Source of the DNA: Lyngbya sp. PCC 8106
Lineage (GTDB): Bacteria; Cyanobacteriota; Cyanobacteriia; Cyanobacteriales; Microcoleaceae
DNA length: 25,735 bases
NCBI RefSeq assembly: GCF_000169095.1
Contig: NZ_AAVU01000066.1
Coordinates: 1 to 25,735, forward strand
Direction of reading: 5' to 3'
Shown here: one piece after another, positions 16,698 to 25,079 of the stretch
How the letters are laid out: each line of letters starts with the position of its first letter
Position numbering within the stretch: position 1 is the stretch's first letter
Notes under the pieces: model-generated
The model's input: only the letters and a program-made list of their open reading frames with translations
Told to the model about the DNA's origin: nothing
Database searches by the model: none
Translations under genes and position numbers: made by a program

Positions 16698-17477
16698 ATG
16701 CAAATTAATTCAAGTCTCGGAATTTGGACGCGCCGCTTCGTTGCTGCTTTATTTTTAGGCGGACAGGTTATTGTTCATCTATTACAAGGTAAAATTTATC
16801 GTCGAAACACCTTAGAACAAATGGCAGCCGTGGGGCCAGAGTCGTTGCTAATTGCCTTAATCACCGCAGGTTTTGTCGGAATGGTGTTTACAATTCAAGT
16901 TTCTCGTGAGTTTATCACATTAGGAGCCGGGAATTTAGCGGGGGGTGTTCTTGCTCTTTCTCTAGCACGTGAATTAAGTCCAGTTTTAACTGCGGTCATT
17001 ATCACCGGACGAGTCGGTTCAGCATTTGCGGCGGAAATTGGCACGATGCAAGTCACGGAACAAATTGATGCACTTTATGTATTAAAAACTGATCCCGTTG
17101 ATTATTTAGTGATCCCCCGCGTGATCGCCTGTTGTTTAATGTTGCCTTTACTGAATATTATTTGTCTAATGACAGGTTTAGCAGGTGGCTTATTAATTTC
17201 TAGTAGTCTATATAACATTCCTCCAAATATGTTTTTAGAGTCTGTGCAGAATTTTCTCACCCTTTGGGATTTAGTCAGTGGCGAAATCAAAGCTTTGATT
17301 TTTGGGGGAACGATAGCAGTCATTAGTACCAATTGGGGACTGACGACGACGGGTGGTGCCAAAGGTGTTGGACAATCAACCACAACTGCTGTTGTTACGT
17401 GTTTGCTTTCTATCTTTATCCTCGACTTTTTCCTCTCTTGGTCAATGTTTCACGGGATTGGAAATTCTGTCCTATAG
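16698..17477 (+). CDS. MlaE/TGD1-family ABC transporter permease (lipid transport)
   Basis: This is the integral membrane permease of a Mla/TGD-type lipid transporter, which moves phospholipid or another lipid between envelope membranes with a separate ATPase and MCE-domain protein. I choose ATG 16698 (259 aa, MQINSSLGIWTRRF) over the TTG at 16641, because the family starts about here. Diagnostic stretches are GFVGMVFTIQVSREF, LARELSPVLTAVIITGRVGS, and AAEIGTMQVTEQIDAL, the conserved MlaE loop. Multiple hydrophobic segments fill the rest. The homologue in Synechocystis (Slr1045) is the TGD1-like permease. No ATPase or MCE gene is in the window, so the partners must be encoded elsewhere. The DUF3119 gene follows after 114 bp on the same strand. 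Confidence 0.9.
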   Translation: MQINSSLGIWTRRFVAALFLGGQVIVHLLQGKIYRRNTLEQMAAVGPESLLIALITAGFVGMVFTIQVSREFITLGAGNLAGGVLALSLARELSPVLTAVIITGRVGSAFAAEIGTMQVTEQIDALYVLKTDPVDYLVIPRVIACCLMLPLLNIICLMTGLAGGLLISSSLYNIPPNMFLESVQNFLTLWDLVSGEIKALIFGGTIAVISTNWGLTTTGGAKGVGQSTTTAVVTCLLSIFILDFFLSWSMFHGIGNSVL

Positions 17478-17591
17478 TCAGGAGTTGGGAAAATCGGAAA
17501 AAACGTCTAACTTCTGATGGTGTCTCGTTTTACCCATAATTTGGTAACATTTGTTGACATCACTCACACTGGATGCACAGGAACCGAAATA

Positions 17592-17996
17592 ATGACAACA
17601 ACACCATCAAAGACCACTGTTCCCTCAAAGGTGGAACTGACACCCAGTTTTATCATCCCGGCTGTACTCCTATTAACTGGAATTCCGTTAATCTTGGTGC
17701 AGAAAGTGCTAGGATTCGTAATTGCCTTACTGGGACTGTTTCTACTCATACAGACTGCAACCATTCGCATCCAGTTTACCGAGACTGCACTTGATGTCTC
17801 CCGTTCCGGTAAATTACTTCGACATTTTCCCTATGCAGATTGGATCAACTGGGAAATTTTCTGGCCCGGTGTACCGATTTTGTTTTACTTCAAAGAGGTC
17901 AACAGTATTCACTTTCTGCCGATTATTTTTGATCCAAAGACGCTGAAAGCTTGTTTAGAAGCCAATTGTGGAAACCTCAAAACCCGCGAGCGTTAA
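17592..17996 (+). CDS. DUF3119 family protein
   Basis: This 134-aa protein is counted from ATG 17592 (MTTTPSKTTVPSKVELTPSF); the longer frame from 17517 adds 25 residues that look untranslated. A hydrophobic hairpin covers residues 20-58 (IIPAVLLLTGIPLILVQKVL and FVIALLGLFLLIQTATI). It is followed by a cytosolic part with RHFPYADWINWEIFWPGVPI and FKEVNSIHFLPIIFDPKTL, the pattern I associate with the cyanobacterial/plastid DUF3119 family. The biochemical role is unknown. It lies between a lipid-transporter permease and the DUF3086 gene on the same strand. Confidence 0.75.
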   Translation: MTTTPSKTTVPSKVELTPSFIIPAVLLLTGIPLILVQKVLGFVIALLGLFLLIQTATIRIQFTETALDVSRSGKLLRHFPYADWINWEIFWPGVPILFYFKEVNSIHFLPIIFDPKTLKACLEANCGNLKTRER

Positions 17997-18253
17997 ACAA
18001 TCGTGACTCCCAACTGAATTCAGGCTTATCCCTTCGGTGTAAGTTGTAAATCTATTGAGTCAATCTCCCATCCTATTGATAAAATCAACTCTGGAATGGG
18101 AAATTTTTGATCAGTTTGATTGTGGTTAGGCATAATCTTGAGCATAATAGAAACAAACTCGCCCATGTCAAATCGCGTTTGTACATCCCTGGCTTCAGTT
18201 AGTGTATGTTAATGTCAAACTCGTCTGACCCGAATTGAACCTCTGTTGATTCC

Positions 18254-19363
18254 ATGAATTTAGACGAACCTCAAAATCAAGAGCCCCGCGAGCGATCGCA
18301 AGATGTATCCGAACCAGACGAAAACTCTGCATCGGACGAACTCTTTACGCCGACACAAGTTACAACCGATGATCTGCAAACGGCGACCAATCTAAAAGAC
18401 CAAATTCAGCAACTGAGACAGGAAATCGCTGGTTTACAAGCCGAATCAGCCAAAATGAAGCAACAACAGATGGCTTTAACCGAAACGATGCAGAATGTCG
18501 TCTCAGAAACGTTAAGCCAACTTGAACAACGCCGACAAGCGCTGCAAATTGAAGTCGAAAAACTCGAACGTCGTCGAGAACGTATTCGTCAAGAAATGCG
18601 AACCAGTTTTGCTGGAGTTTCTCAAGACTTAGCCATTCGGGTTCAGGGGTTCAAAGATTATCTCGTCGGGAGTTTGCAGGATTTAGTCAGTACCGCAGAA
18701 CAGTTAGAACTGATCCCTGAGTCTCCAGAACCTCTGATCGAAAGCGATCGCCCTTTTCCTTCTCAACGAGACAACGAACCGGAAGTTAGTTCTACGCCTC
18801 AGTTTGGTCAACAAGGATTTCAGGAAGAATCCCAACAAATTCGTCGCCTTCTCGATCAATATCGCACCTTACCCGATTATTATGGCCCGCCCTGGCAGTT
18901 GCGACGCACGTTTGAACCGATCCACGCTAAACGGGTTTCAACCTGGTTTTTTAATCAAGGGGGACGGGGTGCATTACGCACGATGGGAAGTCGGTTACAA
19001 AATATTTTAATTGCTTCGGCGATTACGTCTGTTCTCCGAACGCTCTATGATCGCCGTCTACGCACGTTAATTCTAGCAAATAGCCCCGAACGGTTAGGAG
19101 AGTGGCGGCGAGGCTTTCAGGACTGTCTAGGGCTTGAACGGCGCGATTTTAGCCCTGAACGGGGTGTGGCGTTGTTTGAAGATGCCAATATTGTCGCTAT
19201 TAAAGCTGATCGACTCGTTCAAGATGGAAAATTGCCGTTTATTGTGGTGGATGACAGCGAGGAAAAAATTAGTTTGTCTTTGCTGCAATATCCTCTCTGG
19301 TTGGCTTTTGCTCCTGAACCCCAATCTCAACAACAACAGCAACCTCTTTACCGTGAATTTTAA
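18254..19363 (+). CDS. DUF3086 domain-containing coiled-coil protein
   Basis: This 369-aa soluble protein starts with an acidic, low-complexity tail (residues 1-40). A long coiled coil follows at about 42-118 (heptads through DQIQQLRQEIAGLQAESAKM and QLEQRRQALQIEVEKLERRR), then a linker and a globular C-terminal domain (about 190-355) with YYGPPWQLRRTFEPIHAKRV and STWFFNQGGRGALRTMGSRL. I recognise this as the cyanobacterial DUF3086 family, of unknown function. It follows DUF3119 and precedes plsY on the same strand, separated from plsY by an inserted MITE. Two HIP1 octamers occur in it. The polyglutamine end (QSQQQQQP) is low complexity. Confidence 0.75.
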   Translation: MNLDEPQNQEPRERSQDVSEPDENSASDELFTPTQVTTDDLQTATNLKDQIQQLRQEIAGLQAESAKMKQQQMALTETMQNVVSETLSQLEQRRQALQIEVEKLERRRERIRQEMRTSFAGVSQDLAIRVQGFKDYLVGSLQDLVSTAEQLELIPESPEPLIESDRPFPSQRDNEPEVSSTPQFGQQGFQEESQQIRRLLDQYRTLPDYYGPPWQLRRTFEPIHAKRVSTWFFNQGGRGALRTMGSRLQNILIASAITSVLRTLYDRRLRTLILANSPERLGEWRRGFQDCLGLERRDFSPERGVALFEDANIVAIKADRLVQDGKLPFIVVDDSEEKISLSLLQYPLWLAFAPEPQSQQQQQPLYREF

Positions 19364-19410
19364 CAGGCAATAGGTAATAGTCAGAAGTCGGGGAAAAACT
19401 GATCACTGAC

Positions 19411-19773
19411 CGAAAAAATTGGGATACAAGCCCCGTCCGTGATTGACGGCTTTATGCTAAACTTTCTTTTGTGGAAAGGGTAATCAACCACACTAAAAAC
19501 CCAGTCGCCGAAAAGGCAGCGCACCTTGACGCACTGAAGTTATGGGGTTCCGTATAGGAAAGCTTGTACGCTTATTAGCGCGCAACGCAACAAGTACAGA
19601 GAAACCAAGATTTTAGGTTTTGAACTGTAGGGTAGGGCATACCCAAACAGGCTGATGAAATGGAGCAAAACGCTTGAGGAGAGTCCATCTCTGGTATAGA
19701 TAGGTCGCCCTATTTGTATTAAGTGGACTCGCTGAACCAAGAATCCCCGCCGTTTACGGCGTGGGAGTGTCAA
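19411..19773 (+). mobile_element. 363-bp IS605-type MITE between DUF3086 and plsY
   Basis: The left end follows TGAC (19407-19410), and the motif GGGATACAAGCCCCGTCC (19421-19438) with its hairpin (partner GACGGCTT) matches the left end of element A. The right end has a hairpin, CCCCGCCGTTTACGGCGTGGG (19745-19765), then TGTCAA at 19768-19773. The 300-bp interior has no convincing gene. The shared left end suggests mobilisation by the same transposase as element A. It accounts for most of the 19364-19919 gap. Confidence 0.7.
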
Positions 19774-19839
19774 AACTCTAATAATTGGTGACTGTTCTTA
19801 GAACATTTCTAAATCCTAAAACCCCTTCACCGTCTACTG

Positions 19840-19867
19840 TTCCCTGTTCCCTGTTCCCTATTCCCTA
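19840..19867. repeat. Four tandem heptamers TTCCCTG/TTCCCTA
   Basis: The units are TTCCCTG, TTCCCTG, TTCCCTA and TTCCCTA without gaps. This resembles the short tandemly repeated repetitive sequences known from filamentous cyanobacteria. It lies between the MITE and plsY. Confidence 0.9.
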
Positions 19868-19880
19868 GCGCGTAGCGCTA
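19866..19880. repeat. GC palindrome TAGCGC-GTA-GCGCTA
   Basis: A perfect 6-bp stem with a 3-base loop, directly abutting the heptamer repeats and 40 bp before plsY. It could be a small mobile palindrome; it is not followed by a T run, so a terminator is unlikely. Confidence 0.75.
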
Positions 19881-19919
19881 TAGGATAAAAAGCGAGTATG
19901 GCGCATTGGGTAGAGAAAG

Positions 19920-20597
19920 ATGCTTGAGTGGATCGGATTAAATTTCGGACTATTAGTGACGGGTTATTTGTTGGGTTCAATTCCGACAGGCTATCTGATC
20001 GCCAGGGGGTTCTATGGAATTGATCTGCGAGAAGTGGGTTCGGGTTCTACGGGTGCGACGAATGTTTTAAGAAGTTGTGGAAAGTCACCTGCGTTATTAG
20101 TTTTGTTGGTTGACATCCTCAAAGGCGTTTTGGCGATCGCATTTGTTTTCTGGATTTATTCGTGGGAAATTACCCCTAAAATTGCCGCTTCTGCTAATAT
20201 TACAGATATTAATACGTTATTGTATTGGATGACAACAGCAGCAGGTTTGATGGCTCTTTTAGGTCATACAAAACCCGTTTGGATTGCCTTTAAAGGTGGG
20301 AAAGCAGTCGCCACCAGTTTAGGGATTTTATTGGCTTTTGATTGGAAATTGGGTTTAGCAACGTTGGGAATTTTTGCGTTATTTCTCGCGATTTCTCGGA
20401 TTGTTTCTCTCAGTTCAATTGCGGGGGCGGTCGGAATTGCGAGTTTAATGGTGATTACCCATCAACCTTTACCTTATCAAATTTTTGGAATTGTTGGGGG
20501 AATTTATGTGATTTTGCGTCATCGAGGGAATATTGAACGGTTACTAAAAGGAACAGAACCCCGCATTGGTGAAACTCTATCAACAGAAGCCCAATAA
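19920..20597 (+). CDS. plsY: Acyl-phosphate:glycerol-3-phosphate acyltransferase PlsY
   Basis: This 225-aa membrane enzyme makes lysophosphatidic acid from acyl-phosphate and glycerol-3-phosphate, the first acylation in membrane glycerolipid synthesis. The three family motifs are visible: GSIPTGYLI (19-27), GSGSTGATNVLR (40-51) and GHTKPVWIAFKGGKAVATSL (115-134, the substrate-binding region with the GGKAVAT core). Hydrophobic segments lie around 8-28, 57-80, 104-118, 133-175 and near 185. The length is usual. A loop at about 82-100 (EITPKIAASANITDINTL) is slightly longer than I would expect. The setting beside DUF3086, DUF3119 and an MlaE permease suits a lipid role. No strong Shine-Dalgarno is visible. 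Confidence 0.93.
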   Translation: MLEWIGLNFGLLVTGYLLGSIPTGYLIARGFYGIDLREVGSGSTGATNVLRSCGKSPALLVLLVDILKGVLAIAFVFWIYSWEITPKIAASANITDINTLLYWMTTAAGLMALLGHTKPVWIAFKGGKAVATSLGILLAFDWKLGLATLGIFALFLAISRIVSLSSIAGAVGIASLMVITHQPLPYQIFGIVGGIYVILRHRGNIERLLKGTEPRIGETLSTEAQ

Positions 20598-20721
20598 ATT
20601 ATAATCAATTAATCGTAGGATGGGTTGGGGAAAACCTAACTCATCACTGAAATTTAATATTGATAAACTGAGTTTTCAACGTTAATCTAACTTACCGTGA
20701 TAACTTACAAAAATAAATAGT

Positions 20722-22791
20722 TTACACTGACCAAAATGGGTCACTTAATAAAGTATATTCCCGTTCTTCCATAAAACTTACTAAATCATTGCTCTCACTT
20801 GAAGGAAACTCATATTTAATTTCTTCAATCAAAATTTCAATGAGTCTCGCTCCTAAAATATTCCGAAAACTACCCCGTAGTGCTTTCTCATACCAAGCTT
20901 CTAAATGAGATTGAGTAATAATAGATTGTATTCTAGATTTCCATCCTATTTGATTGAGTAATGACACAATAGTTCTTTCTTCAGAATCTCTGCAAACAAT
21001 CACTATCCGATCTGCTGTAATATTAGAAACTATACCTTCAGCAAGGCCCTCATTGAGTGAAAGATATTTAATTTGTACAGCAGAGCCATAATTTGCCCAC
21101 ATATCTAAACCTCGATCAGCAGCATTAGTAACTCCTACTCGATAAAACTTGGCACTAGCAGTGAAAGAAGGATTTTGACTATTAATTGAGAGAACTTTTT
21201 GTGTAAAATCTTCAAATTCTTTTAGTAGGTCTAGCTTATTAAAATCAAGTTGTACTTTAACTGTTACATTGAGTTCTTCTATAAGAACTTTAAAAAGAGC
21301 ATAAACAACAATTTCATAAATTTTATCTATACTTCTCTTTAATCCAGGATTATTCTGAAATTGTCCAATAAATTCAGTGAGTTTAAAGTTTTCAATGTCT
21401 GACTTCATACAATAAGCAAGCCCAGAAGTCATTTGTGAATATCTTTCTATAAATTTACGATAGATATAAGCTTCAACAATACCTAATTTGCTTTTATTTT
21501 CTTCTCCAAGAACCATCAAAACTTCAGGCGGAGTTGCATTTTGCTCGAATAAATTATCTTGATAGCGTGAACTAGAAGTGGTAATCCTTCCTAAAAAACG
21601 TTTACAGATAATATCTCTCCATTTTTTTGAAGATTTCCTATAGGTATTGAGATTAGAGAGAGTCAAGTCATCAAAGACTCGATGATGATAAAGGATTTCA
21701 GCAACTTGAATTGGTTTATAAAAATGAACTCTAGCTTTATTTATAATATTGTCCAAAGCATCTTTAGCTTCATTTAAACTGACTGACATTTCTATTATTA
21801 CTCCTTTATTAAAGCTTGCAAAATTAATGGATAACTGCTCAGGTTTTTCTAAAGCAGGTTTTTTGTCTTCTAGAGCGTTTAGCATCTGTTTTGCGATCGC
21901 CCGAACAACAGGAACCGGAACACTATTACCCGTTTGTTTTCTGATTTCTGCGTGAGATACAACGATTTTAAACTGTTCTGGAAAACCCTGCAAACGCAAA
22001 AGTTCCCGCGAAGATAAGCGACGAACTCCATTGACAAGAAGATAGCTATAAGAAGCCCCACTTCTCAGGGCGCAGGAATAGGGAAGTACAGAAATATTTC
22101 CCGATTTATTTTCATGCCAAATTGAAGGATAAAAGGGTTTAACTTTCAATCTTTGTATTCTCTTTTTTTGGATAAACTCAGAAGCAAATAAACTTTTATC
22201 CACTTGTTCATCAGGTTCTAAAATCTCTGATAAACTCACTCTTTTTTGGATAGGTTTGGGAAAAGAAAAATGAATATTTTCTAAAAACCCAACAATATAA
22301 GTTCTTTCTCGCTTTTGCGGTAAGCCAAAATCTAGTGCATTGAGAACTTCTGTATAGAGATGATAGCCCAAATTTTGCAGATGTTCTGTAATCACTTTAA
22401 ACGTCTTTCCTTTGTCGTGAGTTTTAAGCTGTTTAACATTTTCCAATAAAAACGCTTGAGGTTGTTTAGCTTTCAAAATCATCTCAATATTATAAAATAA
22501 CGTTCCTCTGGCTTCATTAAACCCTTCCATTTTGCCAATAATACTAAACGCTTGACAGGGAAACCCCGCCAATAAAATATCATGGTGAGGAATAGAACCC
22601 GGATCAATTGTGGTAATATCTCCAAGAGGACGTTCACCAAAATTCGCTTCATAAGTCTCTTGGGCGGCTTCATCCCATTCAGAAGAAAACACACATTTTC
22701 CCCCCAACTCCTCAAAAGGAAGACGAATTCCTCCAATTCCTGCAAATAAATCAATAAACGTGAAATTATATTCTGTTAATTTCTTGGTCAT
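20722..22791 (-). CDS. Fused C5-cytosine DNA methyltransferase and HaeII-like restriction endonuclease
   Basis: This 689-aa protein has two parts. Residues 1-305 form a C5-cytosine methyltransferase: motif I DLFAGIGG (14-21), catalytic Cys79 in GFPCQAFS, ENV (117-119), QKRER (159-163), RELLRLQGFP and GNSVPVPVV. After a linker, a second domain begins about Met335 (MSVSLNEAKDALDNIINKAR). It resembles HaeII-family endonucleases, with RDIICKRFLGRITTSSSRYQ and a plausible nuclease core LDMWANYGSAVQIKYLSL. HaeII recognises RGCGCY; the specificity here is unproven. In the DNA, AAAGGAG precedes Met335 by about 11 bp (ATG at 21789), so a free endonuclease could also be made. Neighbours are unrelated, as expected for an acquired restriction system. 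Confidence 0.8.
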   Translation of the reverse strand: MTKKLTEYNFTFIDLFAGIGGIRLPFEELGGKCVFSSEWDEAAQETYEANFGERPLGDITTIDPGSIPHHDILLAGFPCQAFSIIGKMEGFNEARGTLFYNIEMILKAKQPQAFLLENVKQLKTHDKGKTFKVITEHLQNLGYHLYTEVLNALDFGLPQKRERTYIVGFLENIHFSFPKPIQKRVSLSEILEPDEQVDKSLFASEFIQKKRIQRLKVKPFYPSIWHENKSGNISVLPYSCALRSGASYSYLLVNGVRRLSSRELLRLQGFPEQFKIVVSHAEIRKQTGNSVPVPVVRAIAKQMLNALEDKKPALEKPEQLSINFASFNKGVIIEMSVSLNEAKDALDNIINKARVHFYKPIQVAEILYHHRVFDDLTLSNLNTYRKSSKKWRDIICKRFLGRITTSSSRYQDNLFEQNATPPEVLMVLGEENKSKLGIVEAYIYRKFIERYSQMTSGLAYCMKSDIENFKLTEFIGQFQNNPGLKRSIDKIYEIVVYALFKVLIEELNVTVKVQLDFNKLDLLKEFEDFTQKVLSINSQNPSFTASAKFYRVGVTNAADRGLDMWANYGSAVQIKYLSLNEGLAEGIVSNITADRIVIVCRDSEERTIVSLLNQIGWKSRIQSIITQSHLEAWYEKALRGSFRNILGARLIEILIEEIKYEFPSSESNDLVSFMEEREYTLLSDPFWSV

Positions 22792-22882
22792 TAATCTGTT
22801 TTTAAAGCAATAATATGACCCAGACCATCAGGATATGAAATCAAAAAAATAATGCTATACAAGGCAGAAGTCAAAAGGCAAG

Positions 22883-22980
22883 ATCTCCCCATCTCCCCAT
22901 CTCCCCACCTCCCAACCGATAACCCATCCGTTTCCATTCATCATTAACCCAAAAAACCCACCGATAACTCATCCGTTACC
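22883..22980. repeat. Low-complexity short repeats between the methyltransferase and proC
   Basis: ATCTCCCC occurs three times in tandem (22883-22906), followed by ACCTCCCA. A 20-bp unit, CCGATAACYCATCCGTTWCC, occurs at 22916-22935 and 22961-22980 with 18 of 20 bases identical. CTCCCTAACTCCCTAACTC follows near 22990. No gene is seen in 22792-22993. Confidence 0.85.
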
Positions 22981-22993
22981 CATCCCCATCTCC

Positions 22994-23821
22994 CTAACTC
23001 CCTAACTCTTTTGAACGCTGACAAGCCGCTTTCACTGCTTCTATCAACGCTGAACGAAAAGCCGCTTGTTCAAGTGTCCCCACCCCTGCTATCGTCGTTC
23101 CGCCTGGACTGGTCACACGATCTTTTAACTCAGCCGGGTGCATACCTGTTTTTTGAAGCAACTCTGCGGTACCCAGAACCGTCTGTAAAGCCAGTTTAGA
23201 AGCAATCGCTCGGGGAAGTCCTGCTGCCACCCCTCCATCGCTCAAAGCCTCAACCATCAAGGCAACATAAGCAGGCCCAGACCCCGATAAACCTGTTACC
23301 GCATCCATCAGATATTCTGGCACTTCCACAACTTCACCCACGGCCGCTAAAATTTGTTGAGCCAGTTTGAGGTGATCAGGTTTAACGGCTTGACCTGCTG
23401 CAATTGCACTAATACCCGCCCCGACCGTTGCTGGAGTATTCGGCATCACCCGAACCACAGGACGATGAAGAAAAGCTGACTCTAACTTACTCAAAGGTAC
23501 ACCCGCTAGAATCGAAATAATCATCATCTCAGATTGAGGATCTGTAGAATCTCCTAAACTGAGAGCCGCTAAATCTGAAATAATGGTATCTAAAATTTGG
23601 GGTTTAACCGCCAACAGCAACACCTCTGTTACCTGTGCTGCCTTGCAATTATCACCCGTAACCTCAACCCCGTACTGTTGCTGAAGAACCTCTCTACGTT
23701 GCGCTTGGGGTTCGCTAACAATCACATCTGAAGGCAGGTAAATCTTTTGAGCAATTAAACGAGATAGGAGCGCTTCTCCCATCACTCCACCGCCAATTAA
23801 ACCAAATTTGAATACTGTCAT
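22994..23821 (-). CDS. proC: Pyrroline-5-carboxylate reductase
   Basis: This 275-aa cytosolic enzyme reduces 1-pyrroline-5-carboxylate to proline with NAD(P)H, the last step of proline synthesis. The Rossmann dinucleotide site is GLIGGGVMG (7-15). AVKPQ (71-75), RVMPNTPATVGAG (124-136), GLSGSGPAY (177-185) and the C-terminal signature RVTSPGGTTIAGV (235-247) are all intact, and the length is normal. In cyanobacteria proC often lies just downstream of sepF, as here on the same strand, but the pair is separated by the 1.3-kb element C, which should interrupt or at least reshape a shared transcript. Confidence 0.95.
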   Translation of the reverse strand: MTVFKFGLIGGGVMGEALLSRLIAQKIYLPSDVIVSEPQAQRREVLQQQYGVEVTGDNCKAAQVTEVLLLAVKPQILDTIISDLAALSLGDSTDPQSEMMIISILAGVPLSKLESAFLHRPVVRVMPNTPATVGAGISAIAAGQAVKPDHLKLAQQILAAVGEVVEVPEYLMDAVTGLSGSGPAYVALMVEALSDGGVAAGLPRAIASKLALQTVLGTAELLQKTGMHPAELKDRVTSPGGTTIAGVGTLEQAAFRSALIEAVKAACQRSKELGS

Positions 23822-23899
23822 TAGTGAAATTTGAAAGTGTCAGAGTCAGCCATCAGCATTTTGACATACTCCCCCGTTTTCAAACGGGGGATTCTGGAT

Positions 23900-25079
23900 T
23901 CAAGCAACAGTTGCAGGCGGAGCCAGTCTTACACCGTCTAATCCAAGAGTTGATGCCCCAACTCTTTTTATATTTAGAGCGGCATTTTCATCCCGTCCAT
24001 TAATATTTGAACAGGACGGACAACGCCATTCTCTGGTTGATAATTCCAGTTTTTCCAAGACATGACCGCAGTGAAAACAAGTTTTTGAAGATGGATACCA
24101 CTGGTCGATAAATACGATTAATTTACCTTTCTTGGTGGCAACCCATTCAAGAATTTCAATAAATTCACCAAAAGCTAAGTCACCTATTTTTCTTCCCCAA
24201 AGTTTTTGCATCCCTTTAAGGTTTAGAGTCTCGAAACACAGAACATCAAACTGACTGGTGAGTTGGTGAACTAACTTCCAAAACCAATCACGGCGACGGT
24301 TGACAACTTTTTCGCACTGTCTAACCAAGTCTTTCCTCGCTTTCTCCCAATTGTTAGACCATTTGCGCTTCTTAGATAAGTTTCGAGAAGCTTTCTTAAC
24401 ATCGGTAAGGGCTTGCTTGAGGAACTGCGGTGACTGAACAGAGAATCCTTCTGAACAAGTTAAAAACGTTTTCAGCCCGAAATCAAATCCCCCGACCCTC
24501 TCGGATTTGAAATCCGAGAGGAAAGCGGGGGTGCATTCCGCACCAGCGATTTTACCCGTCTCGGATTTGGCTGAGGGTTTACTGCCATTATCAACGACAA
24601 TAATTAAAAACAACTCGCCCAAAGGGGTTCTTTTGACCGTTACAGTTTTGATTTTTCCCTCGATAGGCTGTGAGTTCCAGAATTGATAGACCTTGTTTCC
24701 AATTTTGACTCTATTTCCACCAAGGAATTTGTAACCCGCCTGTTTTAGCGTAAATGACTTGTACTTTTTGACCTTTTTGAAATTGGGCGGTCTAACTCCT
24801 TTTTTGTTGTATTTAAAAAATAATTGGTAGGCTTTTTCAATGCGCTGACAAATGTCTTGAACAGATTGAGAGCCTACCAGTTTCCAGAATTTATTTCGTT
24901 TTCTGAGTTTCGCGGCGGTGAGACTGAAGCTTTGCACAGTTTAAGTGTTTGCCAAACATTCGATAATATCGCCTATGCAAAGCGATACAGTGATTATAGA
25001 TAACCCCTGCAACATTAACAGTTCGCTTGAGATATCTATTTCGTTTGTGTTGGTAAAACTTAAACTTTAGTGTTTTCAT
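23900..25079 (-). pseudogene. tnpB: tnpB of element C, broken by one frameshift
   Basis: The N-terminal frame starts at ATG 25079 (MKTLKFKFYQHKRNRYLKRT) and reads to LNCAKLQSH near 24920. The family pattern then continues in another frame (LTAAKLRKRNKFWKLVGSQS) to the stop at 23900. RuvC motifs are GFDFGLKTF, CFETLNLKGM and GRDENAALNI; the zinc ribbon is CFHCG and CPSC. The reassembled protein is about 390 aa. An in-frame palindromic insertion of about 18 residues (PAFLSDFKSERVGG region, 24497-24545) lies just before the first RuvC aspartate. A GTG at 24937 could start the second frame, but that product would lack the N-terminal domain. A sequencing error cannot be excluded for a single-base shift. 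Confidence 0.85.
24497..24545. repeat. Palindromic element inserted in frame in tnpB of element C
   Basis: CCTCTCGGATTT (24497-24508) and AAATCCGAGAGG (24510-24521) form a perfect 12-bp inverted repeat with a 1-bp spacer, next to a GC-rich arm with GCATTCCGC (24533-24541). In relation to the shared core and arm it lies in the opposite orientation, relative to tnpB, from the copy at 7401-7460. It reads in frame and adds SDFKSE. Confidence 0.7.

Noticed and set aside
17517..17591. Longer start for the DUF3119 protein
   Set aside because: The added residues lack family character and would begin only 40 bp after the permease stop without a ribosome-binding site; ATG 17592 fits better.
19866..19880. 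GC palindrome before plsY as a terminator
   Set aside because: The stem is short and followed by ATAGGATAAAAAGC, with no U run on the transcribed strand.
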